64,000 bases of DNA. Origin: Lucinisca nassula. Taxonomy: Eukaryota; Mollusca; Bivalvia; Lucinida; Lucinidae. The notes under the pieces are model-generated. The model saw nothing but the letters and a program-made list of their open reading frames with translations. It made no database searches and had not been told where the DNA came from. The stretch spans positions 154,803,245-154,867,244 of the forward strand of contig OY757011.1 in assembly GCA_963580285.1 (NCBI GenBank), read 5' to 3'. The position numbers and the translations under genes are program-made. This document shows positions 55,215 through 64,000 of the stretch, one piece after another (position 1 is the first letter of the stretch; each line of letters starts with the position of its first letter).

Positions 55215-56190
55215 TTTGTCTGTCAACGTAAAGACGAGACTTGTTTTGGGACAAAATATAACATAAAAATTTCAAAACAATTGATAAGAGAGCAGAAAAA
55301 ATAAAAAGAAAGCTTTTTTGTGAGTTTTATGATGGTCAAAAAATAATATAACTGTCGGTCATACTAAACACCGTAGATTGCATCACGGTTAATCGACAAG
55401 ACAATTTCCCGACAGTGAAGGCACAGAAAAACCTTGATTAAGGGTCCCAAGAAGCGAGCAGTAGGGCGTCACCAAGAGCTGTTGCTATGATATTTTTCGC
55501 AATCTACTTCCGCCGTTTGGGACGATATTTTGTCAGAAAAATAAGGAAGAAAACCTTTCGAACTTCCGGTGACTTTGGACCCTCAATATTCTGATGCGAC
55601 ATGGTGAAAAAACAAAGACGGTTAATGAGAATCGTCTTTTTTAAGCCTTTAAATTAAAGGCATTTATTCTCGTTTATTGAGGACCATCATTGCATTACAT
55701 AATATTATATAGCCCTCAGTGCTGACTGAAGGAAAGTCCTCGTCTTCAACAGGTAAGGTGCCTCTTGGGGAAAATCCATAGTTTACTAACTGTTGTCTAG
55801 AGTGTACCTTATTGATTTTCCCTTAAGTGCCTCAGTCAGGGATTCAAAAAGAGCTTCTAATCACCATATTAGGGGCTGCCTTTGATCTGCTACAGAGAGT
55901 ATATCACAGAATAAAACAATTATGAGCACACGGTGCACATGTGTCCTACCTTACAAGAATAAATGCCTTTAAGGCAGAGAACTTAAACTGACGGATCAGA
56001 CGCCCTATTAACAGCACCACCCGCCGTCGCCGTATTGTGATACCCGTCTTGGGAAAAATGGCACAAAAAATTATGAACTCCAGATTCGGCTGATTTTGCG
56101 CATACAGGTCAAAGACTTATCAGTCCGTTATTCGGAGGAGTGAGATTTGTTGTGAGCGTGTCTTACTTGGGAAATCTATTGTCGACTGAG
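55215..56190. other. GSPT1 upstream region, no recognised gene
   Basis: This is the only stretch of the right-hand part free of recognisable repeats. It holds ETS-like motifs near 55510 and 55562 and a plus-strand ATG at 55604 with a very short ORF (MVKKQRRLMR..., ending within about 60 bases) that could be the first exon of a divergent gene, but no clear donor supports this. A bidirectional promoter is possible but not shown. Confidence 0.3.
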
Positions 56191-56224
56191 AGCTATTTTT
56201 GTTTCAAGTTAAGCAGTTCGCGCA

Positions 56225-57196
56225 TGCGATGGAGATGAAACAACGGTGAGGACTCGACAGCAAGAAACCACTGAAATGCTGGAGCAAAAGAAAACCAACA
56301 GTTAGACTCCGATGGGCCCGACCAGAGACAGAGCATCAGGTACCAACCAACATAAGCCTTTACGTTGGAGCCGTCATAGAATCTGAGGCCTGACCCACCG
56401 GCGTGCAATTAAAGAGGGCAGCAAAGTTGTCAACCGTGATTGGGTTAACTGCCATGCATGCAGTCTGTCGTATAACATTTAAGTTGTACCCAATATTTTT
56501 ATATCGAAGAATGATTTTACGAAATTGGTTGCGGAAGTCATTGCGTTTTTTTTTCTGAATTTATATACTCAGTCACCATAAAATTCGGATTCCGATAGAC
56601 CTTGTTGCAGAAGAGATTTAAGTTCAATATTGAATTTTGAAATTAAATCAGAATGGTGTCTATAAAATTTTGAAAAGGGTTTTCGTAGTTTATGGTACCG
56701 ATAACCCTGATTAAGAAGTTTAGTAGTTAACAATTTATAAAGAGTGTTGGAGTAAGTTAGATGACTACACACTCTAGCAAATCGAATTAATTGCGAAATA
56801 TAAACGCCATAGGATGGCGCACGAGGAACATCACCATCCAAAAAAGGAAAATTTACAATCTCAAAATCAAAATTATCGCGTTTATCATAAATTTTGCAAG
56901 AGACAAACCCATCTGCAATAGATAGATGTAAATCCAAAAACGGGCCTCGGTATCAGAAGAATTTGCTTTTTTTTCAACTGAAGTTCTAGGGGTTAAATTT
57001 GACTGATCAAACCATCGAAATAGGTATTATCAATATTTAATAAATCATCCAAATATCTAGAAGTGGAGCTAAAAGCTTCAATGATTTCAGACTGGTTTTC
57101 AGCAGAAAGGGACATAATGAAGTATCTCAAGTACCCAGCGGAATACCCACAACTTGTCTAAATAACTTAGTACCAAATCTTATGTAAATATTGTCA
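56225..57196 (-). mobile_element. Naiad copy 2, 3' part (reverse transcriptase pseudogene)
   Basis: 3' untranslated sequence (56225-56365) and RT C-terminal half with frameshifts; the longest open piece (56569-56937) reads DLHLSIADGFVSCKIYDKRD ... KSLLQQGLSESEFYGD. Upstream pieces carry NIDNTYFDGL and LLDNIYIRFGT, where the sequence is cut at 57196 by Naiad copy 1. The missing RT beginning reappears at 62740-63420. Confidence 0.8.
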
Positions 57197-57520
57197 AGTA
57201 GAATAGAAGTAAAACAAAGATCAGGAATTGATACAATTAACCCACTCCACCCATAAAAGACACCAAAGGGAAAGAAATACAAACATTAAGCGACCAGACC
57301 ATAATGGAAACCTAAACAAAGGAAGGCCATAAGGACAGTTTCTTTCCCACAAAATGGCCATATGGCCATCCAAAATTAAAAGACACAAGTGATACACACA
57401 GTAAGTAACAAACAACAACATAAATAAATCGCCATAGAAGAGCCGCCTTGGAACGGTCAGTGGAAGATTTCCACTGGGGGGCTTAAATCAATTTTACGTG
57501 GCCACAATCCTCGCCCTTAC
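57197..57520 (+). repeat. Block R, plus orientation (end of Naiad copy 1)
   Basis: AGTAGAAGTAAAACAAAGAT to TTTACGTGGCCACAATCC. Copies: 53335-53640 (+), 57197-57520 (+), 59386-59699 (-), 61782-62059 (-) and a diverged one at 63485-63725 (-). One end is the palindrome CAGTGGAAGATTTCCACTG. Its minus-strand open frame (57221-57421) is repeat-borne. Confidence 0.8.
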
Positions 57521-57766
57521 TTCCGTCGCGATTTAGACAAATAATTTGTTCAGTCAGCATGAAGGCCTCCTAACTCATCAGTGCAACATCTCCGTGAACA
57601 CAAAAATCAAAGAACCACAGAGGTGAGACAACGGTGAGGACTCGACAGCAAGAAACCACTGAAATGCTGGAGCAAAAGAAAACCAACAGTTAGACTCCGA
57701 TGAGCCCGACAAGAGACAGAGCAGCAGGCACCAACCAGCATTATCTCTCTAATTCTCAATAAGCCT

Positions 57767-58957
57767 TTACGTTGGAGCCGTCATAGAATCTGAGGCCTGA
57801 CCCACCGGCGTGCAATTAAACAGGGAAGCAAAGTTGCCAACCGTGATTGGGTTAACTACCATGCATGCAGTCTGTCGTATAATATCCATGTTGTACCCAA
57901 TCTTTTTATATCGAAGAATGATTTTACGAAATTGGGTGCGGAAGTCATTGCGGTTATATATTTTTCTGAATTTATATACTAAGTCACCATAAAATTCGGG
58001 TTCCGAAAGACCTTGTTGCAGAAGAGATTTAAGTTCAATATTGAATTTTGAAATTAAATCAGAATGGCGTCTATACAATTTTGAAAAGGCTTTGCGTAGT
58101 TTATGGTACCGATAACCCTGATTAAGGAGTTTAGCCGTTAATAATTTATTACGAGTGTTGAAGTCAGTTACATGACTACACACTCTAGCAAATCGAATTA
58201 ATTGCGAAATATAAACGCCATAGGATGGCGCACGAGGGACATCACCATCCAAAAAAGGAAAATTTACAATCTCAAAATCAAAGTCATCGCGTTTATCATA
58301 AATTTTGCACGAAACAAATCCATCTACAATAGATAGATGTAAATCCAAAAACGGGGCCTCGGTATCAGAAGAATTTGCTTTATTTAACTGAAGTTCTAGG
58401 GGGTAAATCTGACTGATCAAACCATCAAAATAGGTATTATCAATATTTAATAAATCATCTAAATATCTAGAAGTAGAGCTAAAAGCTTCAATAATTTCAG
58501 ATTGGTTATCAATGGAAAGCGACAAAATGAAGTCTTTTTCATAACAATACAAGAACAGATCAGCCACAAGAGGTGCGCAATTAGTACCCATCGGAATACC
58601 CACAATTTGTCTAAATAACTTAGTACCGAATCTAATATAAATATTGTCAAGTAGAAAGGTGAGGGCATCACACACTTTCTGACATGACCAAAGTGTATAA
58701 TTCTTATGCTCTTTAGAAGTGAAAAATGCATTTCTGACATTACATGCAAGATAGAGAGAATCTTCTCTGTGAAAAGCCCATTCAATTAAATCATTAAGCT
58801 TTTCTTTTATAAGATTATGAGGAAGTGTAGTGTAAAGAGTGGAAAAATCGTAGGTAGACAGACTAGAAGCACGAAAATGTCTAGATTTCAATTTATTTAA
58901 AACCTCATTCGAATTTTTTATAGACCAAAACAGATTTCTTCCTGATCTCTCAAAGAC
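57767..58957 (-). CDS. Naiad reverse transcriptase core, open reading frame
   Basis: 397 codons without a stop. Begins VFERSGRNLFWSIKNSNEV; then TYDFSTLYTTLPHNL (motif A, catalytic Asp), a Cys/Trp-containing insert (CNVRNAFFTS ... YTLWSCQK) in the place of the insertion-in-fingers domain reported for this group, GIPMGTNCAPLVADLFLYCY (motif B), SRYLDDLLNI (motif C, catalytic YLDD), and FLDLHLSI (motif D/E region). The catalytic residues are intact. It copies element RNA into DNA at the nicked target. The stop TAA at 57767-57769 follows SDSMTAPT. The frame upstream is blocked by TAA at 58958-58960, where copy 2 has Lys. Confidence 0.9.
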   Translation of the reverse strand, partial: VFERSGRNLFWSIKNSNEVLNKLKSRHFRASSLSTYDFSTLYTTLPHNLIKEKLNDLIEWAFHREDSLYLACNVRNAFFTSKEHKNYTLWSCQKVCDALTFLLDNIYIRFGTKLFRQIVGIPMGTNCAPLVADLFLYCYEKDFILSLSIDNQSEIIEAFSSTSRYLDDLLNIDNTYFDGLISQIYPLELQLNKANSSDTEAPFLDLHLSIVDGFVSCKIYDKRDDFDFEIVNFPFLDGDVPRAPSYGVYISQLIRFARVCSHVTDFNTRNKLLTAKLLNQGYRYHKLRKAFSKLYRRHSDLISKFNIELKSLLQQGLSEPEFYGDLVYKFRKIYNRNDFRTQFRKIILRYKKIGYNMDIIRQTACMVVNPITVGNFASLFNCTPVGQASDSMTAPT

Positions 58958-59400
58958 TTAATCACAATATTTAATTACATGCATTTTAATAGCAGTAAGA
59001 CAGGAAGTTAATAATTTAGAAAGTTCAGTGGTAGTGCAAGAGCTAGAATTTGCAATAAACCGTGCTTTGTAAGGTTTTTTTTTATGAAGTTTTGGTAACC
59101 AGTATAGCGTAGGAAGCTTGTCTTTGCCTTCGTTAACACACACAGCAAACTTGGTGGCTGAAAGACAAACATGTGTATCTACTATAGCTCTCTCTTCAGC
59201 TAAAGGCTGAAGTTCATAGGCCTTAGTACCACCTTCTTATGAAATTCTTGAATACCTAGTTTAAGATGACGTAAAGACGTCTTGGGCTTAGGAGGTAATA
59301 AGTTAGTATTTTGAGAATAGAAAGAAATGCGTTTATTCACTAGTTTTAAAATGCTAAGTTTCCAGTCCTTAAGGGCTTTATAGGGGAGGATTGTGGCCAC
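58958..59400 (-). pseudogene. Naiad RT N-terminal part, with stop and internal deletion
   Basis: 59400-59200 reads ALKDWKLSILKLVNKRISFY ... LGIQEFHKKV; 59170-58961 reads CVNEGKDKLPTLYWLPKLHK ... SSSCTTTELSKLL ... HVIKYCD, the RT1/RT2 fingers motifs of Penelope-like RTs. Between them the conserved VLVPADK-type block is absent, which I take as a deletion. The TAA at 58958-58960 replaces an AAA (Lys) codon. Confidence 0.75.
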
Positions 59401-59699
59401 GTAAAATCGATTTAAGCCCCCAAGTGGAAATCTTCCACTGACCGTTCCAAGGCGGCTCTTCTGTGGCGATTTATTTATGTTGTTGATTGTTACTTACTGT
59501 GTGTATCACTTGTGTCTTTTAATTTCGGATGGCCATATGGCCATTTTGTGGGAAAGTAACTGTCCTTATGGCCTTCCTTTGTTTAGGTTTCCATTATGGT
59601 CTGGTCGCTTAATGTTTGTATTTCTTTCCCTTTGGTGTCTTTTATGGGTGGAGTAAGTTAATTGTATCAATTCCTGATCTTTGTTTTACTTCTACTTTT
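59386..59699 (-). repeat. Block R, minus orientation, inside Naiad coding sequence
   Basis: Interrupts the frame between YVEH(KK) and ALKDWK. Together with the copy at 57197 it forms a long inverted repeat around the RT. Confidence 0.8.
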
Positions 59700-60345
59700 T
59701 ATGCTCAACATACTCTCGCTTACACCATCGATTACCGAATTCATTCAATGAAGCAGCGATTTCATCTCTACATTTACTGAAATCAATTTTAGAAGGAAAC
59801 CGATATTTCGGTCCTTTAGAAATTATATTCCTTATCCTAGAATCAGGAATAATTTTCAAATTGCCTGTAATTACATGACCAGCAGCAGGATAGCAATACT
59901 TTGAGTTTTTACAATCACATGAATCAAGAGTATTAGTATCAATATCTAGATCTGAAACAAGTTTATTGAAATTAAAAATGATAGATCTAACAGGTTTGTT
60001 ATATTTATAGCAAATTATAGGTGTTTCAGTATTTTGAAAATAAGCAGGAATGGAAGAAAGTACCGATCTCTCACGGAAGATACTGGGCAAATCTATAAAA
60101 TCCATACCCTTATTAATGAAGGATATTTTGAAGAAATGGCGTTTATGATTAATTTCAGAATCAATGTAAGGACGGAGAGTATGCTGAGTATAGCCTCTAG
60201 TTAAGAGAGCCGCATCATATAACTGATGAGAACTATCGTAGAATTTATTCGCCTCGGTGTCCAGAAGACGTAAAACAGAAACGGGTAATGAACTTAAAAA
60301 TGAAAGCATAGAGTGGCGTCCATGATTTAATAATATAATTGACAG
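59692..60345 (-). pseudogene. Naiad CxC linker domain
   Basis: Open for about 217 codons in the same frame as the segment before it, separated from it only by a TGA (60346-60348). Includes SIILLNHGRHSMLSFLSSLP, ... LDSCDCKNSKYCYPAAGHV (CDC is the CxC motif), ITGNLKIIPDSRIRNIISKG, PKYRFPSKIDFSKCRDEIA, WCKREYVE. It ends where block R is inserted (59699). This short Cys-containing domain joins endonuclease and RT in Naiads. Confidence 0.8.
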
Positions 60346-60703
60346 TCACTTCAGTCTAGTATTGTTTCGTTTAAACGCACGTGATTTACGTTTAAAGTTA
60401 CCATTTTTCCTGGTGCCGTGAGATCTAGTTCTGCGTTTTCGACATTCCAGGAGTGAGAAAATATCAAAGTCCGGCATTCTGGAAATATTACCCTCATGAT
60501 AAATGTTGTCATTAAATCCCAGTGGAAAAGGGGTCTGTAAAAATTTAATCCATTTCAGTTCAGCTTCATGTCTTTTGATTATTTTGAATCTAGATGTAGA
60601 ATTTACATCGTAATAAAGTTTTTCCACTGGTTGTATAACAATGTTATTTACAGAATGACCTGTACGTCGAAAGTGACGGTACAAGAAAGTGTCAGTTTTC
60701 TTT
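60346..60703 (-). pseudogene. Naiad GIY-YIG endonuclease, C-terminal half
   Basis: Starts KTDTFLYRHFRRTGHSVNNI, then VIQPVEKLYYD and RHEAELKWIKFLQTPFPLGF ND. It holds the H-x-x-x-x-x-H and Glu-containing part of the PLE-type GIY-YIG nuclease (CCHH group). It ends in a basic run and an in-frame TGA at 60346-60348, after which the frame continues unbroken into the CxC domain. Confidence 0.75.
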
Positions 60704-61645
60704 GCCTTCACTGCAGCTGGTGTTGTGCCGTGTGGCGGCCGTAAAACGTCTCCCCGTACATCAACCATAGTGCAGTTTATATTTTACTTTTGGTCCTTTG
60801 AGATCAGCGTGAATATTCTGAGTAATCAGAAATAATTTATCGGTTTAGACTCATATTCTAGACAGGTTTTTAATGATTTGGACCCCATTTTGATTTATAT
60901 CAGTCTTTGAATCGACTGCCTATTCGAAAGTCGCAAAATTGCAGTATGTTTCCTCTGGCTTTCTTTGCCGGATCATTACAGGGTCACTGATGAGGCTTTA
61001 TTAGCCGAAACTACGTAGTATGACCCATCTTCTTTCTTATGAATGTTTTCATTGCTCTTAAAGGAACTCATTTTTGATTTTTATTTGAATCGACTGCCAA
61101 TTCGAAATTCGCAAAATTGCAGTATGTTTCCTCTGGCTTTCTTTGCCGGATCATTACAGGGTCACTGATGAGGCTTTATTAGCCGAAACTACGTAGTATG
61201 ACCCATCTTCTTTCTTATGAATGTTTTCATTGCTCTTAAAGGAACTCATTTTTGATTTTTATTTGCCTTCACTGCAGCTGGTGTTGTGCCGTGTGGCGGC
61301 CGTAAAACGTCTCCCCGTACATCAACCATAGTGCAGTTTATATTTTACTTTTGGTCCTTTGAGATCAGCGTGAATATTCTGAGTAATCAGAAATAATTTA
61401 TCGGTTTAGACTCATATTCTAGACAGGTTTTTAATGATTTGGACCCCATTTTGATTTATATCATTCTTTGAATCGACTGCCAATTCGAAATTCGCAAAAT
61501 TGCAGTATGTTTCCTCTGGCTTTCTTTGCCGGATCATTACAGGGTCACTGATGAGGCTTTATTAGCCGAAACTACGTAGTATGACCCATCTTCTTTCTTA
61601 TGAATGTTTTCATTGCTCTTAAAGGAACTCATTTTTGATTTTTAT
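60704..61645 (-). repeat. Block B array inside the endonuclease domain
   Basis: A 381-bp unit (60704-61084), a 180-bp partial unit (61085-61264) and a second full unit (61265-61645), nearly identical. Each contains an ATG followed by VDVRGDVLRPPHG, perhaps by chance. An inverted copy is at 62913-63262 in Naiad copy 2. It splits the GIY-YIG domain between the LNEHYRRM and KTDTFLYRHF parts. Confidence 0.8.
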
Positions 61646-61779
61646 TTACTCATTCTACGATAATGCTCGTTCAATCTAGTTTTAAGCATGCGGTTAGTTT
61701 GACCGACGTACTGCATATTACAGTTTGCAGCACGTCAAGTAATTAGATAAATTAAATCTGTAGACTGTCATGTCAAAGC
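61642..61779 (-). pseudogene. Naiad GIY-YIG endonuclease, N-terminal half, with two in-frame TGA
   Basis: Frame reads ALT-[TGA]-QSTDLIYLIT-[TGA]-RAANCNMQYVGQTNRMLKTR LNEHYRRM. LIYLI and QYVGQT are the GIY and YIG strands; R of KTRLNEHY is the catalytic arginine position. TGA at 61768-61770 and 61735-61737 fall where related elements carry cysteine. The sequence is then cut by block B. Confidence 0.75.
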
Positions 61780-61781
61780 AG

Positions 61782-62059
61782 ACCCAGTGGAAATCTTCCA
61801 CTGGCCGTTCCAGGGCGGCTCTTCTGTGGCGATTTATTTATGTTGTTGTTTGTTACTTACTGTGTGTATCACTTGTGTCTTTTGGTTTTGGATGGCCATA
61901 TGGCCATTTTGTGGGAAAGTAACTGTCCTTATGGCCTTCCTTTGTTGAGGTTTCCATTATGGTCTGGTCGCTTAATGTTTGTATTTCTTTCCCTTTGGTG
62001 TCTTTTATGGGTGGAGTAAGTTAATTGTATCAATTCCTGATCTTTGTTTTACTTCTACT
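61782..62059 (-). repeat. Block R, minus orientation, second copy inside Naiad coding sequence
   Basis: Interrupts the frame between RRFSVVN and the GIY-YIG strand. It stops at the CAGTGGAAATCTTCCACTG palindrome rather than running on as at 59386, so this copy is shorter. Confidence 0.75.
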
Positions 62060-62061
62060 AT

Positions 62062-62442
62062 GTTAACTACAGAGAAGCGTCTACCGTTTACAGACGAAGT
62101 AACGGTAGACGCAGTGCTTAAATGCGAACAACATCTGCACCTCTTGGCATTGCACTTAGAAATACTAGGATACATTCCACTTCTTTTCCACGGATTAGTA
62201 TATTTTCGAAGGATGGGCGATTTGAGAGGAGATAATCTTATACGAAGACTACTCCCAAAAACATTGGTATTGCCTGCTCCTTTGAGATTAACTGAAGTTA
62301 CAGAAGACAAATTTAAGGGTCTAACCAATACCGAAGGCAACATAGTATTAAAGTTCTTAATAGAATGGGGAATCCGTACAGAAGAAGCAGAGTGTAACCT
62401 AAGGGGTGATATTGATATTTTAAATGTATTTGTAATACTCAT
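62062..62442 (-). pseudogene. Naiad N-terminal region with Cys cluster
   Basis: Minus-strand frame open from about 62610; ends with YTNPWKRSGMYPSISKCNAK, RCRCCSHLSTASTV, NGRRFSVVN before the insertion of block R at 62059. C-x4-C-x2-C (KCNAKRCRCC) is the zinc-binding cluster that precedes the nuclease in Penelope-like proteins. The true start codon is not clear. The opposite strand also has a 176-codon open frame (61979-62509), which I regard as a shadow. Confidence 0.65.
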
Positions 62443-62739
62443 TTTGGTTAATAAGGTTGTGATACCGTCAAAACTAAAGCGCTGTTCATACCGGTTATTA
62501 AATAAATAAATAAAACAGCATATAAAATTACTGAAGAAGATTCCTTCGAATAGAAAGAAGGTACAACAAAAGCCAACAAAACATCCTAGTCTACTTAAAG
62601 TACAGGGATGTCAAACAAGCAGTTGTTATACAACGAAGAACGAACATCGGTTTAATAATGACCTTCAACAGGTATCTAAAGGATGTCAATTGATGGAACA
62701 GTGAAAAGCAATTGCATAAGCAATCCCTGAGGATTGGAA

Positions 62740-63420
62740 AAATAAGAGCATTTCTGACATGACCATAAAGTATAATTTTTATGCTCTTCAGAAGTGTAAA
62801 AGGAATTTCTTACATTGCATGCAAGATACAGGGAGTCTTCCCTATGAAATGTCCATTCAATTAAATCATTAAGTTTTCTTTTATAAGGTTGTGAGGAAGT
62901 GTAGTGTAAAGGGTGAATAAAAATCAAAAATGAGTTCCTTTAAGAGCAATGAAAACATTCATAAGAAAGAAGATGGGTCATACTACGTAGTTTCGGCTAA
63001 TAAAGCCTCATCAGTGACCCTGTAATGAACCGGCAAAGAAAGCCAGAGGAAACATACTGCAATTTTGCGAATTTCGAATAGGCAGTCGATTCAAAGACTG
63101 ATATAAATCAAAATGGGGTCCAAATAATTAAAAACCTGTCTAGAATGAGTCTAAATCAATAATTTATTCCTGATTTCTCAGAATATTCACGATGATCTCA
63201 AAGGACCAAAAGTAAAATATAAACTGCACTATGGTTGATGTACGAGGAAACGTTTTACGGCCGCCACATAAGTAGACATACTTGAAGCACGAAAACGCCT
63301 GGATTTCAATTTATTTAAAACTTTATTAGAAATTTTTATAGACCAAAACAGATTTCTACCTGATCTTTCGAAGACTTTGTCGCAATATTTTATCACATGT
63401 TTTTGATGGCAGTAAAACAT
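62740..63420 (-). mobile_element. Naiad copy 2, 5' part of RT, itself interrupted
   Basis: 63420-63265 reads KHVIKYCDKVFERSGRNLFW ... RRFRASSMSTY; 62910-62740 continues with KLNDLIEWTFHREDSLYLAC, SFYTSEEHKNYTLWSCQK. Between them block B is inserted in inverted orientation (62913-63262). This is the portion missing from copy 2 at 57196. Confidence 0.75.
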
Positions 63421-63484
63421 GAAGTTAATAATTTGGAGAGATCAGTGGTGGCACAAGAGCTTGAATTTGCAATAAAGTTCTTCT

Positions 63485-63725
63485 ATCGCGGTTTATTTTT
63501 GTTATGGTATGTCTTTGGGTGTCTGTGATGCTTATATTATTCTATTTTGGATAGCTATTGGCCTTTTTGGTGGAAAGTAACTGTACTTTTGGCTTTTCGC
63601 TGTTGATGTTTCCATTAGGTCTGTTGTTTCATGTTTGTGCTTCTTTCCCTTTTGTGTCTCTGATGGGAGCTGTGGGTTGATTGTATCGATTCCTGATCAT
63701 TGCCTTCACTGCTATTTTTTATAAT
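63485..63725 (-). repeat. Diverged block R
   Basis: Recognisable by TTGATTGTATCGATTCCTGA, GGAAAGTAACTGTACTTTTG and TTTCCATTAGGTCTGTTG, the reverse-orientation R phrases with about one change in six. It joins directly to the LINE-like ORF. Confidence 0.6.
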
Positions 63726-63731
63726 GCTGTA

Positions 63732-64000
63732 ATGGAAAATCCTTCTACAGACATATTTTACCGCTTAATACGCAGGAGTCGATCTCGCAAGGAAGCAGAA
63801 TCCACAATTATACCCCTGAATGGTGTCAAACATTACGACGCAGACAGTCAACGAAAATGTTTCGCGAAATACTATGGAGATTTAGCAGTTCCAAAAGACA
63901 ACGGCTACGATAATGTGTTTCTAAAACTCTGTAATATACGTGTTGACCAGATACACGGTGGATTATCAGAGACTTGTAGTCAGCTATCATTCAGCGAAAT
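63732..64000 (+). CDS. Probable non-LTR retrotransposon ORF, 5' part, cut by window edge
   Basis: 89 codons open to the edge: MENPSTDIFYRLIRRSRSRK ... VKHYDADSQRKCFAKYYGDL, AVPKDNGYDN. It resembles the stretch between endonuclease and RT domains of mollusc LINEs (F-x-R-L-I-R ... FA-x-Y-x-x-x-L-A-x-P). No catalytic motif is inside the window, so the assignment is tentative. The ATG may not be the real start. Confidence 0.45.
   Translation, partial: MENPSTDIFYRLIRRSRSRKEAESTIIPLNGVKHYDADSQRKCFAKYYGDLAVPKDNGYDNVFLKLCNIRVDQIHGGLSETCSQLSFSE

Larger units (their letters stand above)
57197..62735 (-). mobile_element. Naiad-type Penelope-like element, copy 1, nearly complete
   Basis: Reading leftwards: N-terminal cysteine-rich and GIY-YIG endonuclease pieces (62442-60349), a linker with a CxC motif (60345-59692), RT N-part (59400-58958), RT core (58957-57767), 3' untranslated sequence and an inverted R block (57197-57520). 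N-terminal GIY-YIG plus a CxC linker plus RT is the permuted order reported for Naiad elements of invertebrates; ordinary Penelope elements carry the endonuclease at the C-terminus. Three inserts (R at 59386-59699 and 61782-62059, block B at 60704-61645), one TAA and an internal deletion make it inactive as it stands. Confidence 0.8.

Noticed and set aside
57480..57766. SECIS element in the 3' UTR of Naiad copy 1
   Set aside because: An ATGA near 57560 (minus strand) was considered, but I could not pair a convincing stem with an AA-containing apical loop by eye, so none is annotated.
61979..62509. Plus-strand open frame of 176 codons
   Set aside because: It starts in block R and runs antisense to the Naiad N-terminal region, whose Cys cluster and continuity with the endonuclease support the minus strand.

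Overview
The window is eukaryotic, from a marine bivalve-like (clam-type) genome. It is AT-rich, intron-dominated and packed with mollusc-style repeats: tRNA-derived SINEs, TTAA-flanked palindromic MITEs, mariner/Tc1 relics, long non-coding rolling-circle-like repeats, and a Penelope-like retroelement of the Naiad type. The species assignment is inference. No bacterial genes, CRISPR arrays or free-standing tRNA/rRNA genes are seen.

The only host gene I can support is GSPT1, translation termination factor eRF3, on the minus strand. It starts at 55136 and runs leftwards across almost the whole window. Twelve exons plus a 21-nt microexon can be placed with GT/AG splice sites, and every junction keeps the reading frame. 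They give 469 codons: an N-terminal tail with overlapping PAM2 motifs, an acidic/lysine-rich linker, the complete GTPase domain (G1, G3, G4 and G5 motifs all visible), the second beta-barrel domain and the start of domain 3. The last part (about 100 residues by comparison with known eRF3) must lie left of position 1.

Left part (1-20 kb): two long repeats with internal tandem arrays (341-5752), a mariner relic (6.5-7.7 kb), hairpin MITEs and SINEs around exons 12 and 11, more long repeats (10.9-14.0 kb), a complete but dead Tc1-type transposon (14709-16214) and a nested pair of long repeats (16.7-18.9 kb). Middle part (20-52 kb): exons 10 to 2 separated by introns full of SINEs, MITEs, palindromes and further long repeats, including a threefold tandem of a TTAA element (49.5-51.6 kb). 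Right part (53-64 kb): GSPT1 exon 1 and its promoter sit between Penelope-like insertions. One fragment lies in intron 1, inside a SINE, with a short target duplication. Upstream is a nearly full-length Naiad copy inserted into a second copy of itself. The right edge carries the beginning of a probable LINE ORF on the plus strand.

Most noteworthy are in-frame TGA codons at apparent cysteine positions of the Naiad endonuclease (Naiads of clams are reported to encode selenoproteins), a set of long repeats whose two ends stay complementary although the sequence differs from family to family, and the in-frame GSPT1 microexon.
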